NCBI RefSeq assembly: GCF_026242055.1
Contig: NZ_JAPJDL010000030.1
Location: forward strand, 25,278-89,277
Reading direction: 5' to 3'
Length of the DNA: 64,000 bases
From: Lentzea sp. NEAU-D7
Lineage (GTDB): Bacteria > Actinomycetota > Actinomycetes > Mycobacteriales > Pseudonocardiaceae
Shown: in pieces, positions 1 through 8,028 of the stretch
Numbering within the stretch: position 1 is the first letter of the stretch
Layout: each line of letters starts with the position of its first letter
The notes under the pieces: generated by a model
The model's database searches: none
Told to the model about the DNA's origin: nothing
The model's input: only the letters and a program-made list of their open reading frames with translations
Made by a program: the position numbers and the translations under genes

Positions 1-172
1 CGGGGGGGGCCGGGCGGCCGCGGGGGGGGGGGGTGCGCGCTGGGGCGTGGTCGGGCCCGGCCGGGCACGACGTGCAGGTTTCCAGGTGCGCGTCGACCTC
101 TGCGGCGGGAACGCCTTCGAGTTCGCCGTCGAGTCGCGCGGACAGAGCTTCGCGGCAGGTGTAGCAGTCCAC
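1..172 (-). CDS. Zinc-finger (zf-HC2) anti-sigma factor, partial at window edge
   Basis: The minus-strand reading begins at a GTG (170-172) with V-D-C-Y-T-C-R-E-A-L-S and continues A-R-L-D-G-E-L-E-G, then D-A-H-L-E-T-C-T-S-C. This H-x3-C-x2-C arrangement preceded by a Cys pair is the usual N-terminal zf-HC2 domain of ECF anti-sigma factors, which hold their sigma factor inactive. The gene runs divergently from the sigC-like gene at 237, with a 64-base intergenic space. The same start context recurs at 1414 in the second cassette. The gene leaves the window, and its last ~40 bases are a suspicious G-rich block (positions 1-40), so the visible end may be assembly noise. The family call is good; partner specificity is inferred from position. 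Confidence 0.6.
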   Translation of the reverse strand, partial: MDCYTCREALSARLDGELEGVPAAEVDAHLETCTSCPAGPDHAPARTPPPRGRPAPP

Positions 173-195
173 ACAGATGTTGTCGGCTGAGAGGT

Positions 196-225
196 GTGAA
201 TAGTTCCCCAAAAACTCTGCGTTAC
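196..225 (+). promoter_or_regulatory. Candidate SigC-type autoregulatory promoter
   Basis: GTGAAT (196-201) and CGTTAC (220-225) are separated by 18 bases. They resemble the mycobacterial SigC consensus as I recall it (SSSAAT, 16-20 bases, CGTSSS), with two mismatches in the -10. The element ends 11 bases before the sigC start codon, so the transcript would be nearly leaderless. In the second cassette the -10-like CGTTCG (1464-1469) remains but the -35 is degraded. This is a weak pattern match only. Confidence 0.3.
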
Positions 226-236
226 TCTCCACGACC

Positions 237-812
237 GTGCCGACTTCCAGGGGTGACGACGACGCGGTGACAGCCAGCGCGCTGGCCGCGGGCGCCGGCG
301 ATCGTGACGCGCTGGAACAGTTCATCCGCTCGACGCAGCGTGACGTCTGGCGCCTGGTCGCGCACTTGGCCGAGGCCGGGGTCGCGGACGACCTCACCCA
401 GGACGTCTACCTGCGGGCACTGCGCAGCCTGCCGGGGTTCGAAGGCCGTTCCTCAGCCAGGACGTGGCTGTTGTCGATCGCCCGCCGCACGGTGGTCGAC
501 CACGTGCGCGCGGCGGTCGTGCGGCCGTCGATCTCCTGGTACGCGGACTACGAGCAGGCCTCCGACACCGGCCAGGCCGCCGATCACTCGCGGTCCGCCG
601 GGTTCGAGGACGTCGTCGAGCTCAACCTCATGCTCGCCGGCCTGGCGCCCGAACGCCGCGAGGCCCTGCTGCTCACGCAGGTGCTGGGTCTGTCCTACGC
701 CGAGGCCGCGGAGGTCTGCGGTTGTCCGGTCGGGACCGTGCGGTCCAGGGTCTCGCGGGCCCGTGAAGACCTGGTCAACGGCCGTGACCACGAGGACGTC
801 GACGTCATCTGA
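237..812 (+). CDS. sigC: ECF RNA polymerase sigma factor, SigC type
   Basis: The 191-residue product has the two-domain ECF layout. Sigma-2 (about residues 35-95) contains D-V-W-R-L-V-A-H-L, the D-D-L-T-Q-D core-binding segment, and A-R-T-W-L-L-S-I-A-R-R. Sigma-4 (about 135-180) contains L-G-L-S-Y-A-E-A-A-E-V followed by C-G-C-P-V-G-T-V-R-S-R, the -35-recognition helix. The protein follows mycobacterial SigC almost end to end in my memory, including its length and the GCPVGT block. The GTG start gives an N-terminus like the family's. It is divergent from a zf-HC2 anti-sigma gene and convergent with a second one. Mycobacterium tuberculosis SigC has been linked to copper acquisition; the metal-uptake remnants at 2.1-2.8 kb fit a similar role here, which is inference. 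Confidence 0.85.
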   Translation: MPTSRGDDDAVTASALAAGAGDRDALEQFIRSTQRDVWRLVAHLAEAGVADDLTQDVYLRALRSLPGFEGRSSARTWLLSIARRTVVDHVRAAVVRPSISWYADYEQASDTGQAADHSRSAGFEDVVELNLMLAGLAPERREALLLTQVLGLSYAEAAEVCGCPVGTVRSRVSRAREDLVNGRDHEDVDVI

Positions 813-1414
813 GGAGTGCGGCCGCCGGGGTCACGTGGGCCGAGGTGGAACACGGTAAGCAGGCCCAGACTGAGCAGCAGGAAGCTGTGGGAGAGCACTC
901 GCGCGGCGGTCGCGGTGCCGTTCAGCAGGTCGCCGGCGGAGTAGACGGCGAGCGCGACCGTGACGGGCAGCATCCCCGAGACGGCCCCGGGTCGCAGCAC
1001 CGTCCACAGCAGACCGACGCCCATGGCGAGGTTCCAAGCGGTGCTCTCGTTGGACAAGTGGCTGCCGCTCACTCCCGAGGGGTGCTCGCCGTGGCCGGTC
1101 GAGGTGCCGGACAACTGGGCCACGCCGACTGTGCGTTAGGCGATCGCCACGCCAGCAAGCGCGATTCGGGTACGCCGTCGTCGTGGCGCGGGCGAGGTGA
1201 AAGTCGTTGTGGCGTCGAGGATGGCCGCCGTGAGATCCGGTACCGCGATGGCTGGACGCACGCGCAGACTGCGTGTGAGCGATGTGGCCGCCGCGTACCA
1301 CGATCCGCAGGATCCACGCGCGATGACGTGCGAGTCTGCCTCCCTGGCCGACACGGCGCCAAGTTCTCCGTCGAGCTGGGCGGACAGGGTCTCGCGGCAG
1401 GTGTAGCACTCCAC
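695..1414 (-). pseudogene. Membrane-anchored anti-sigma factor, interrupted by an in-frame stop
   Basis: The GTG at 1412-1414 begins V-E-C-Y-T-C-R-E-T-L-S, matching the start of the first cassette's anti-sigma gene. The zf-HC2 part reads on for 92 codons to a TAA at 1136-1138. In the same frame, 12 bases later, coding resumes at a GTG (1123) with the membrane half: N-E-S-T-A-W-N-L-A-M-G, then hydrophobic stretches around L-L-W-T-V-L-R-P and S-F-L-L-L-S-L-G-L-L. The first zinc Cys of the H-x3-C-x2-C group is replaced (H-V-I-A-R-G-S-C). Together these suggest one broken gene rather than two. The reading runs 118 bases into the 3' end of the convergent sigC, probably because the original stop was lost. 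It may still yield a soluble 92-residue zinc-finger fragment. Confidence 0.65.
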
Positions 1415-1490
1415 GTCAAGGTTGTCGGATGGTGACGACCACTGGTTCCCGCTGAACTGAACCCGTTCGGCGCGGCCCGTAGTACCCCTT

Positions 1491-2036
1491 GTGAGGATGC
1501 TGCGCTGCGGCGACGCCGACATCACCGCTCTGGCACTAAACGCCGGGGCAGGGGAGCGGGCCGCCACGGAGGACTACGTGTGCGCACCCAGGCCGACGTG
1601 TGGCGGTTCGTCGCCCACCTGGCCACCGACGTGCGCCTGGCCGACGACCTCACCCAGGAGACCTACCTGCGTGCGTTGGCGTCGTTGCCGCGGTTCGAGG
1701 CCCGCCTGCGCCCGGCTGCTGTCCATCGCCCGGCGTGTGGTCATCGACCACATCCGGTCGGTGCAGGTCAGGCCACGTCTGCACCACAGCTCCGAGGTGC
1801 CCGAGCTGGCGGAGCCTGGGTTCACGGACCGGGTCGTGCTCGACGACGTGATCGGCACGCTCGACCCCGAACGACGGTCCGCGTTCGTGCTGACCCAGCA
1901 GCTCGGCCTGTCCTATGCGGACGCCGCCGAGGTGTGCGAGTGCCCTGTCGGCACGATCCGGTCCCGCCTGGCCAGGGCACGCGAAGACCTGATTGTGCTG
2001 CTGGCCGACGATCACTCGGGACGGCGGATCTCCTAG
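1491..2036 (+). pseudogene. Second SigC-type sigma factor, frameshifted
   Basis: This is a paralogue of the gene at 237. Three blocks align with SigC but sit in two frames. The start (A-D-I-T-A-L-A-L-N-A-G-A-G-E-R) is in one frame. T-Q-A-D-V-W-R-F-V-A-H-L to P-R-F-E-A-R (1580-1710) is in another. L-L-S-I-A-R-R-V-V-I-D-H to the end is back in the first, including L-G-L-S-Y-A-D-A-A-E-V and C-E-C-P-V-G-T-I-R-S-R. The shifts fall near 1580 and 1710, the second with loss of the S-S-A-R-T-W bases. The helix-turn-helix is intact, but no full-length sigma factor can be made. It forms a divergent cassette with the anti-sigma gene at 1414, copying the layout of the first cassette. Confidence 0.8.
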
Positions 2037-2106
2037 AAGGCGGGAACCAACTGAGCTTCTCATCCGACTCCTCCAGCAGGACCTGGGGGAGGAGACTGGT
2101 ATAGCC

Positions 2107-2211
2107 GTGCTTCAGCACATCGCAACCTTCTGCTGCAACTGCAACTGCAACTGCCACGAGCTGTTCATCGACCCGAGCGCCGAGGACGACAAGCGCGTGG
2201 GAGGCGGGTGA
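2107..2211 (+). CDS. 34-residue Cys-rich peptide with a CNCNCNC motif
   Basis: A GTG start lies 12 bases after a GGAGGAG. The product has a short hydrophobic head, then C-C-N-C-N-C-N-C-H-E-L-F, then an acidic tail (D-P-S-A-E-D-D-K-R). Five cysteines in nine residues followed by His suggest a metal-binding peptide or a modified-peptide precursor. It sits 70 bases after the broken sigC copy and just before remnants of a metal/siderophore-type ABC importer, on the same strand. I do not recognise a named family. The ORF is too short for coding statistics, so it could be the truncated end of a longer peptide. Confidence 0.4.
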   Translation: MLQHIATFCCNCNCNCHELFIDPSAEDDKRVGGG

Positions 2212-2339
2212 CCAGACCTGTCGGCGGCGCTCCGGCGAAACCAGCACCCGGCAAGTCTTGGTCGCCCGTCACACCGAGCATCGTGCCACCGAGGATCACG
2301 GCCGGTACCGAGGCGGCGGAAGGTTCTGGTGCTGTGACG

Positions 2340-2483
2340 GTGGTGCGTCCGCAGCGTCATCGCCACCAGCATCCATACCATCGCTGACGCATGCGCGGCC
2401 GGCATCCACGCGACCCGCGCCGGAACGTTGGTGCCCCGTTATTCCTGGTGCTGCTGCGAAACCGGAAGAAGGTGTGGCGATGA
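2340..2483 (+). pseudogene. FecCD-type ABC permease, C-terminal remnant
   Basis: The last codons read V-G-A-P-L-F-L-V-L-L-R-N-R-K-K-V-W-R-stop, which is the characteristic C-terminus of FecCD/BtuC-type permeases. Just upstream, in a neighbouring frame, T-I-A-D-A-C-A-A fits the family's preceding 'IADxxAR' helix, so a frameshift lies near 2430. The stop TGA overlaps the ATG of the next remnant (ATGA at 2480-2483), the usual translational coupling of permease and ATPase genes. The rest of the permease is missing. Confidence 0.45.
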
Positions 2484-2750
2484 AGGTCGTGACCGACGGT
2501 ATGCCCGTGCGCATCGGCGACGCCACCATCTCGAACGCGCCTGCTTCGAAACCGAGGCCGGTTGCATCACGGGAATCATCGGCCCCAACGGTTCCGGCTA
2601 GAGCGCGCTTCTGCGTTGTCTCTACCGCGCTCTAAAACCCACGTCCGGAAGCGTTTACATCGGACAGGACGACGTCTGGCGTTCCAGCGCCCGGAATCGT
2701 CGAGGTGCTGGTGCAACGGCAGCCAGTGCGTCACACCGCGCTGATCGTCA
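2480..2750 (+). pseudogene. ABC transporter ATP-binding protein, N-terminal remnant
   Basis: It begins M-K-V-V-T-D-G-M-P-V-R-I-G-D-A-T-I. After a frameshift near 2535 it reads E-A-G-C-I-T-G-I-I-G-P-N-G-S-G, stop, S-A-L-L-R-C-L-Y-R-A-L-K-P-T-S-G-S-V. This is a Walker A loop (GPNGSGKS) whose lysine codon has become TAG (2599-2601). The next block, G-Q-D-D-V-W-R-S-S-A-R, matches siderophore/haem-type importer ATPases. No Q-loop, signature motif or Walker B follows, so the gene is truncated as well as mutated. With the permease tail it marks a lost metal-chelate importer. Confidence 0.6.
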
Positions 2751-3059
2751 CGCAGGGACTTCGCCCAGACGGACATCCAGGGGACTTCGTTGGACATGGT
2801 CCTCTCACAAGCGGGCTCGGCGGTTTGCTGGCGTATCTCTTACCGGACCGAATGATCACGTTTGACAGTTCGAACACATGTTCGCCTGAATGGCCTAGTG
2901 TCTTCATGGTTGGTTGACGGAGGAGCGACGGCGGCTGGATCAGAGGCTTCTGGCCGGGCACCCTCTGGCTCGCGCACCTCGACCGCGGCGACGCCCAATT
3001 CCTTGCGAGCGAGGTCGACGGACCACTCTCCGCGTGCGGGGAGAACGACCTGATCGTGT

Positions 3060-4046
3060 GGTGTGATGTCCAGGGAGGTTGGTCAGCCTGATGAGGGGTG
3101 GCTGGCCTCCGATGGCGGAGTGGGCTCGGTGGTGATTGTAGAAGTGCAGCCAGCCGGGCAGGGCTGCTCGGCGCTGGGTTTCTGAGAGGTAGTGGCGGGC
3201 GTAGGCTCAGCCGTCGGCCAGGGTGCGGTAGAAGCGTTCGATCTTGCCGTTGGTCTGCGGACGGTATGGCCGCGTTCGTTTATGTCGGATGCCAAGATCG
3301 GCGCAGGCGTCGCGCCAGGCATGCGAGCGATAGCAGAAACCGTTGTCGGACAACACTCTTTCGACGGTGACACCACGCTCTGCGAACCACGTGATCACCC
3401 GCTGCAGGACGCTGATGGCGGTGGCCGCGGTCTCATCGGCATGGATTTCGATGTAGGCGACGCGGGAGTGGTCGTCAATGACGGTGTGCAGGACCGCGGT
3501 GCCGACGTTGGGTTCGTAGTTGGCGTGCCGGGCGCCGGTGCGTTTGGCGGTGGCCTCGCGGTTGCGATCGCCTTGTTTCTTGCCGACGTAGCGCCAGCCG
3601 CCGCCGTCGGGGATGTTGCCGAACTTGGTGACGTCGACATGCAGCAGTGACCCGGGGTGCGGGTGTTTGTAGCGGCGCAACGGTTCGCCGGTGACCCGGT
3701 CGATCCGGGACAGCCTGTTGATCCGGCACCGCACCAGCACCGCGTGCACCGTCGAGGCCGCGAGACCCAGCCGGCCGCCGATCTGCACGGGCCCGAGCCG
3801 GTGGCGCCAGCGCAGCGTCACGATCTGCCGCACCAGCGGTTCGGGCGTTCTGGCCGGGCTGTGATGTGGACGCGAGCTGCGGTCGGCCAACCCGGCTTCG
3901 CCTTCGAGTCGAAACGTTCAGCCCATTTACGTGCGGTTTTGACCGAGGTCATGAACATTTTCGCGGCTTCGGCGGGCCGCCAGTCCTGCTCGACGATCAG
4001 GCGCGCCAGGCGTAGCCGGGCACGCGGCGTCAGCGCCGCGTTCTTA
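3060..4046 (-). mobile_element. IS481-family element, inactivated transposase
   Basis: The minus strand encodes an IS481-type transposase. An HTH region (L-T-P-R-A-R-L-R-L-A-R-L-I-V-E-Q-D-W) is in one frame at 3895-4035. The integrase core is in another (3207-3890): H-V-D-V-T-K-F-G, the second DDE Asp in V-L-S-D-N-G-F-C-Y, and P-Y-R-P-Q-T-N-G-K-I-E-R-F. Past L-A-D-G the Trp codon is TGA, after which A-Y-A-R-H-Y and F-Y-N-H-H-R-A-H-S-A-I-G-G continue in frame to about 3085. One frameshift near 3895 and one nonsense codon make it non-functional. A shorter relative lies at 27640-28041. Confidence 0.85.
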
Positions 4047-4276
4047 ACGGAAACACCATAGCGCCACGGTCGAGATGGGTTGCGCGAACGAGTATCTTCT
4101 CAGAAAAACAAGTGTTGAGTGCCTCTCGCACACTGAATGCCGCTGTCGGGCAATGCCCAACAGCGGCATTCATGCGTCCACTCGCGCCGCGCTTCGCCGT
4201 ACCGATAGCGGTCGATCGAGTGCCGCCTCGCCTATGATGCACTTCTTCATTGTAGATTGGCGTTCCCAGGTCGAAG

Positions 4277-5629
4277 TCAGGATGGCTCATGCGACGTCGC
4301 GCTTTGCGGCTCGCGTGGATACTTCTTGAGGTACGCATGAAACATCTCGAGGACATCCGAGCTGAACGGCCCGTCGGGCAGCCAAAGTTGATTTACGCTG
4401 TCCAAGATGCCGTTGACGTACTGCTCGGCTTCTGCCTTGGCATTCGCAAGTGCATTGCGTGCGGTCTCGTCGTTTTCCTGACTCTTCTCCGAGTTATAGG
4501 CCGCTTCGGCTTCGACGATCTGCTCAGTGTAGTACCAGAGATCTTGTGCAAGGCTGACAAGGGTAGACAGTCCATATTTCTGGAGATCCAACAACCCTGC
4601 ACCGGAATAAGATGAGTTGAGAGGTTCGACGAAGTTATTGATCGTTTCCGTTACATCCTGAATGATTCCTGCGCGGAGGCTTAGGATGGCTCCGTACAAA
4701 TCACAAAACGATTCACTCTGCCTGAACAGGATAAGGTTGTGCAATCCAATAGAGACAGTGAGGTCAGTCTTCAGCCACTCAAAAAACGTTTTTCCCCAGA
4801 TTCCGGAAAGACACTCCGTGAATGTTTCCGGTAGCATCATCTCAAAATCTTTATTTGTAGTATGGGCGGCTATGAAATGATTTATCGCGACCTCGCCCAT
4901 GTAGGAGTCTTGGATGCGTTTCTGCTGCTCTGCCTCAGACCGTGCGGCAACCTGGTCCTCCCAGAAGTCTTTGATCATCTGGGAATTATTGAGCATCATG
5001 GCGCGCTTCGCCTCGCCCATGGCCGTGAGCTTACCCATCGCGGTCGTGTAATCTCTGTCCGCAACGTAATTCTCCAGCTTCGTGCGCATTCTGTTGAAGG
5101 TATCCGACTTTTGGTAGAGCGACGTCGTCTTGGGCTCCGGTTCCGGAATTCCTCGCAACTTGCGCAGTCGTTGCATTACCCGGTGGAATGGTTCGTCTCG
5201 CGACGAACCTGCCCGACAGTTCGCCATTACGATGTAGTCTTCTCCCACTTCGTTCAGGATTCCGTCACAGATGTGCCTTCGCGCAGATTCGCATTGGGTA
5301 TAGCCGGTGCAGTATCGAGTTTGTCGCTGGGGGAAGTATAGCTTGAAGCCGATTGCATCCGCTGCGTCTTGAAGATCGCGAAGAACGAGTTCATGCAGGT
5401 ATGTGTCCGGGCTCAGGTCGTAATTGGGGATGAAGCCAGGTCCTGTCTTCTGGTCTGCTTCGTAAAGGCTGCTGTCATTCTTTGCGAGCAAGATCGGGAC
5501 GGTCATCGCATCAACTGTTTCTCCGGGATTCCCTAGCCATGCAATCGTTTTGCCTTCGGGGAGGAAGATTCCATGGCTGGGGAGTTTTTCGCGGACTAGA
5601 ACGCCGTGGGCCCACACAAGTGCTTTCAC
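4277..5629 (-). CDS. GHG/Stv-like family protein 1 (function unknown)
   Basis: The 450-residue product has a GTG start preceded by AAAGG. It opens K-A-L-V-W-A-H-G (His8) and continues with a Pro/Gly strand (F-L-P-E-G-K-T-I-A-W). P-N-Y-D-L-S-P falls at 68-74, and Cys residues at 107, 113, 121 and 138 include H-I-C-D-G-I-L and A-N-C-R. The paralogue at 31176 has the same Cys spacing (6, 8, 17). From memory this N-terminal pattern matches the Pfam 'putative adhesin Stv' domain. The C-terminal ~300 residues are helical, with coiled-coil-like stretches around 200-240 and 380-420, and share nothing obvious with the other copies. There is no signal peptide. The gene stands alone between IS481 and IS21 remnants. 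A surface, adhesin or effector role is only inferred. Confidence 0.7.
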   Translation of the reverse strand: MKALVWAHGVLVREKLPSHGIFLPEGKTIAWLGNPGETVDAMTVPILLAKNDSSLYEADQKTGPGFIPNYDLSPDTYLHELVLRDLQDAADAIGFKLYFPQRQTRYCTGYTQCESARRHICDGILNEVGEDYIVMANCRAGSSRDEPFHRVMQRLRKLRGIPEPEPKTTSLYQKSDTFNRMRTKLENYVADRDYTTAMGKLTAMGEAKRAMMLNNSQMIKDFWEDQVAARSEAEQQKRIQDSYMGEVAINHFIAAHTTNKDFEMMLPETFTECLSGIWGKTFFEWLKTDLTVSIGLHNLILFRQSESFCDLYGAILSLRAGIIQDVTETINNFVEPLNSSYSGAGLLDLQKYGLSTLVSLAQDLWYYTEQIVEAEAAYNSEKSQENDETARNALANAKAEAEQYVNGILDSVNQLWLPDGPFSSDVLEMFHAYLKKYPREPQSATSHEPS

Positions 5630-5930
5630 AGCCTTTCACCTTTCGGTCGATGAGAATTTGCAACTTCGATCATTTGGTGATGATTCCGGCTGCTCATCCC
5701 CTGTGATGGTGTTGCTAGTCGGCGTCGCTACTGTGCCTTCCGCATCAGAATATAAGGACAGCACATGCAGGGGTATGGTGGTTGCACTTATGTGCAGCAT
5801 GCGACGCGGCGATACTGCCCCAAGAAGCATCTGTCCGCAGATGTCCTGAATGGCAGAAACAATTATAAGCACTCACTCAACGCGAGAATGACTTAGATGT
5901 CCGTGACGTGCGACGTCCTACCCACCGAAT
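5630..5930. other. Intergenic, upstream of GHG protein 1
   Basis: I see no convincing gene here. The stretch presumably holds the promoter of the minus-strand gene starting at 5629; no motif is clear enough to name. Confidence 0.4.
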
Positions 5931-5934
5931 TACT

Positions 5935-6175
5935 GTCACGACTCGGTATAGTCCTAGCGATTCGCATCGAGGAGAGTGGGTCGCCCGCCTCGCCGAGGCA
6001 CACCAGGCCGACAGAACGGTTTGCTCCTGGTGACGATCAGGCTGGCTCGCTCGTAGCGGGACGACACGAGCTGGAAGAACAGGTTCGCAGCCTCGGCCTC
6101 GAACGGATGTAGTCGACCTCGTCGACGATGATCAGCGGTATCCGGCCTAGTTTCGCAGCCTGGCCAATATCGGGG
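5935..6175 (-). pseudogene. IstB (IS21 ATPase) fragment
   Basis: The minus strand reads I-P-L-I-I-V-D-E-V-D-Y-I, the Walker B region of IS21 helper ATPases. After a frameshift it continues with E-A-A-N-L-F-F-Q-L-V-S-S-R-Y-E-R-A-S-L-I-V-T, the conserved block that follows in IstB. Only about 80 codons survive and no IstA partner is adjacent. A second IstB remnant with the same block is at 23165-23548. Confidence 0.7.
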
Positions 6176-6199
6176 GGCAAACCAGCCCGCTACGATTGA

Positions 6200-6590
6200 T
6201 CAGCCTGCGATCTGTCCTTTCGCGGGGACAGGACAGTCGCCTCGTTGATCACCATGCCGAGAGTGAGTGAGTTCGGCGTGCACCCGTCGATGGCCGTTGG
6301 TACCAAGCTCATGGATCCGCCGTCGAGCGGCGCGTAGTTCGGCGGACTCGCTGCTCGGGGTGCCGGGAATCTCGCCGAGGTCGATCCGGTCCTGCGTGAC
6401 CCATTTCGACAACGTCACCGGATGGATACCCAGGTCGGCAGCGGTCTGCTTCTGCTCTCTACCGGCCCGGACAAGCGCGACGGCACGCGCTCGGAACTCG
6501 GCGGGGTACGCACAGTGCACAGCCCCTCGAATAAGCCGCCAGTTAGCCACCAACTCTGGAACCCATCCAGTAGGGCAGGTCATCTGAGTT
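6200..6590 (-). mobile_element. IS3-family element B, internally deleted copy
   Basis: On the minus strand an OrfA reads A-E-F-R-A-R-A-V-A-L-V-R-A-G-R, then D-L-G-I-H-P-V-T-L-S-K-W-V (HTH) and E-L-R-A-A-R-R-R-I-H-E-L. It then jumps straight to G-H-R-R-V-H-A-E-L-T, which belongs in the middle of OrfB, so a large internal part is deleted. The copy at 11554-12595 keeps the intervening OrfB sequence. The far end of this copy is split off by the IS3 element at about 6590-7790. Confidence 0.75.
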
Positions 6591-6625
6591 GGCTTGCTGT
6601 GATGGTGAGCTGGGAGAATGTCGCT

Positions 6626-6934
6626 GTGCCCAAGCCCTACCCTCAGGAGTTCCGCGACGGTATCGTACGGGGTGCCTGTGAACGTGAGCCCGGCGTGACC
6701 TTCGAGCAGATCGTTAAAGACTTCGGGGGCCACCCGATGACCTTGTTCAAGTGGCTGCGCCAGGCCGAGGTCGAGGAAGGCGCCAAGCCCGGTGCGAGTC
6801 GGGCCGAGTCGGCGCAGCTGCGCGAGGCGCGTGAGCGGATCAAGCTGCTGGAGCAGGAGAACGAGGTCCTGCGCCGGGCGACGGCGTATCTGTCGCGGGC
6901 GAACCTGCCGGGAAAAGGCTCTACCCGTTCATGA
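6626..6934 (+). CDS. IS3-family transposase OrfA
   Basis: The GTG start gives P-K-P-Y-P-Q-E-F-R-D-G-I-V-R, a classic IS3 OrfA beginning. It is followed by an HTH (T-F-E-Q-I-V-K-D-F-G) with T-L-F-K-W-L-R-Q-A, and then a leucine-zipper-like helix (I-K-L-L-E-Q-E-N-E-V-L-R-R-A) that in active elements mediates OrfAB multimerisation. The 102-residue length is normal. It overlaps the orfB start at ATGA (6931-6934). OrfA looks intact although orfB is broken, so a lone DNA-binding product could still be made. Confidence 0.8.
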   Translation: MPKPYPQEFRDGIVRGACEREPGVTFEQIVKDFGGHPMTLFKWLRQAEVEEGAKPGASRAESAQLREARERIKLLEQENEVLRRATAYLSRANLPGKGSTRS

Positions 6935-7788
6935 ACGAGCTCACCGCAGACGGTGTCCAGTCGCGGTGACGTGCCGGGTCTTGAACATCGCTCGACAGCC
7001 GTACTACCGGTGGTGGGCTCGCCCGGTCGTGCAGGCGGAACTGGCCGAGGCATATCGGGCGGACGCGTTGTTCGACGCGCACCGCGACGATCCGCAGTTC
7101 GGCTACCGATTCCTCGCTGACGAGGCCCGCGACGCCGGCCCGGCGATGGCGGATCGGACCGCGTGGTGGATCTGTTCGTCGATGGGCTGGTGGAGCGCGT
7201 TCGGCAAGAAACGCGGCCGAGCCGGCCGGAAATCCGGCCCGCCGGTCCATGACGACCTGGTCCGGCGCGACTTCACCGCCACCGCGCCGAACAGTCTGTG
7301 GCTGGTCGACATCACTGAACACCGCACCACAGAAGGAAAGCTGTATCTGTGCGCGATCAAGGACGCCTGCTCCAACTGGATCGTGGGCCACTCCGTCGAC
7401 TCCCGGATGAAGTCCCGCCTCGCCGTCACCGCGCTCACCAACGCCCGCGCCCGCCCCGGTGACGTCGCCGGCTGCGTGGTAAAAACCGATCGCGGATCAC
7501 AATTTCGATCAAGGAAATTCATCCGCACACTCGCTTGTCACAGCCTGACCGGCCCGATGGGCAGGGTCGGCGCGGCGGGTGACAACGCTGCCATGGAAAG
7601 CTTCTTCGCGTTGCTGCAGAATAACATTCTTGACCGGCACACCTGGTCCTCCTGTGACGGACTTCGGACCGCGATCGTCACCTGGATCGAACGCACCTAC
7701 CGCCGCCGCAGACGCAAAGCCGCCTCGGCCGGTTGACCCCATCGAGTACGAAGCAATTATGACCACGCCAGCCAGTCAGGCTGCGTGA
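6931..7788 (+). pseudogene. IS3-family transposase OrfB, two frameshifts
   Basis: M-N-E-L-T-A-D-G-V begins in one frame. V-A-V-T-C-R-V-L-N-I-A to R-R-R-R-K (6965-7725) lies in a second frame, and P-I-E-Y-E-A-I-M-T-T-P-A-S-Q-A-A-stop is back in the first. A missing C near 6957 and a second indel near 7725 explain this. The DDE core is recognisable: L-W-L-V-D-I-T-E-H, K-T-D-R-G-S-Q-F and A-M-E-S-F-F-A-L-L-Q. Sequencing error cannot be excluded, because the two shifts compensate. Confidence 0.75.
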
Positions 7789-7792
7789 CCAC

Positions 7793-7963
7793 AACTGTTA
7801 CCTACTCGTGCGCCAGACCCAGGCTGGCTTTTGGAAATAAGTAAATCTGGATGGAATTTCTGGAATCGTGAGCAATCGTATGGATGGTCTAAGGTTAGGC
7901 TAAGGCTGTGAAAAGGGAGATGAAAGTTCGACTTTCATTCCACTCGCCCATCGCTATTAGAGT
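7793..7963. other. Displaced IS3 element B terminus and short spacer
   Basis: The first ~30 bases match the outer end of element B at 12553-12582. The remainder shows no gene. A short GAAAGTTCGACTTTC palindrome (7922-7936) is present but too small to interpret. Confidence 0.45.
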
Positions 7964-8014
7964 GGTCGCTTACTCAGGCGAGTTGTGCAAGTTCTCCCGC
8001 CCGAGTAAGCGACC
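7964..8014. terminator. Strong hairpin downstream of the VCBS protein gene
   Basis: Arms at 7964-7980 (GGTCGCTTACTCAGGCG) and 7998-8014 pair over 17 positions with one mismatch around a 17-base loop. On the plus strand GTTTTC follows. The hairpin begins 15 bases past the stop of the minus-strand gene ending at 8029. This suits a terminator for that gene, and possibly a bidirectional one. Confidence 0.65.
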
Positions 8015-8028
8015 GTTTTCGCGGAACT

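Larger units (their letters stand above)
6590..7792 (+). mobile_element. IS3-family element A, inserted into element B
   Basis: This is a nearly complete IS3-family element with orfA (6626-6934) and a frameshifted orfB (6931-7788). Right after it (about 7793-7822) comes A-C-A-A-C-T-G-T followed by a TACCTACTCGTGC-like stretch. This is the terminal sequence that directly follows element B's end at 12553-12582. The terminus of element B at 6590 is thus interrupted by element A. Terminal repeats and the target duplication are not clear by eye. Confidence 0.75.

Noticed and set aside
831..1409. 192-codon minus-strand reading across the anti-sigma region
   Set aside because: It is in a different frame from the zf-HC2 and membrane segments and is Arg/His-rich, typical of an out-of-frame shadow.
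4030..4356. 108-codon minus-strand reading between IS481 and GHG protein 1
   Set aside because: It overlaps the 3' end of GHG protein 1 in another frame and has no ribosome site or domain.
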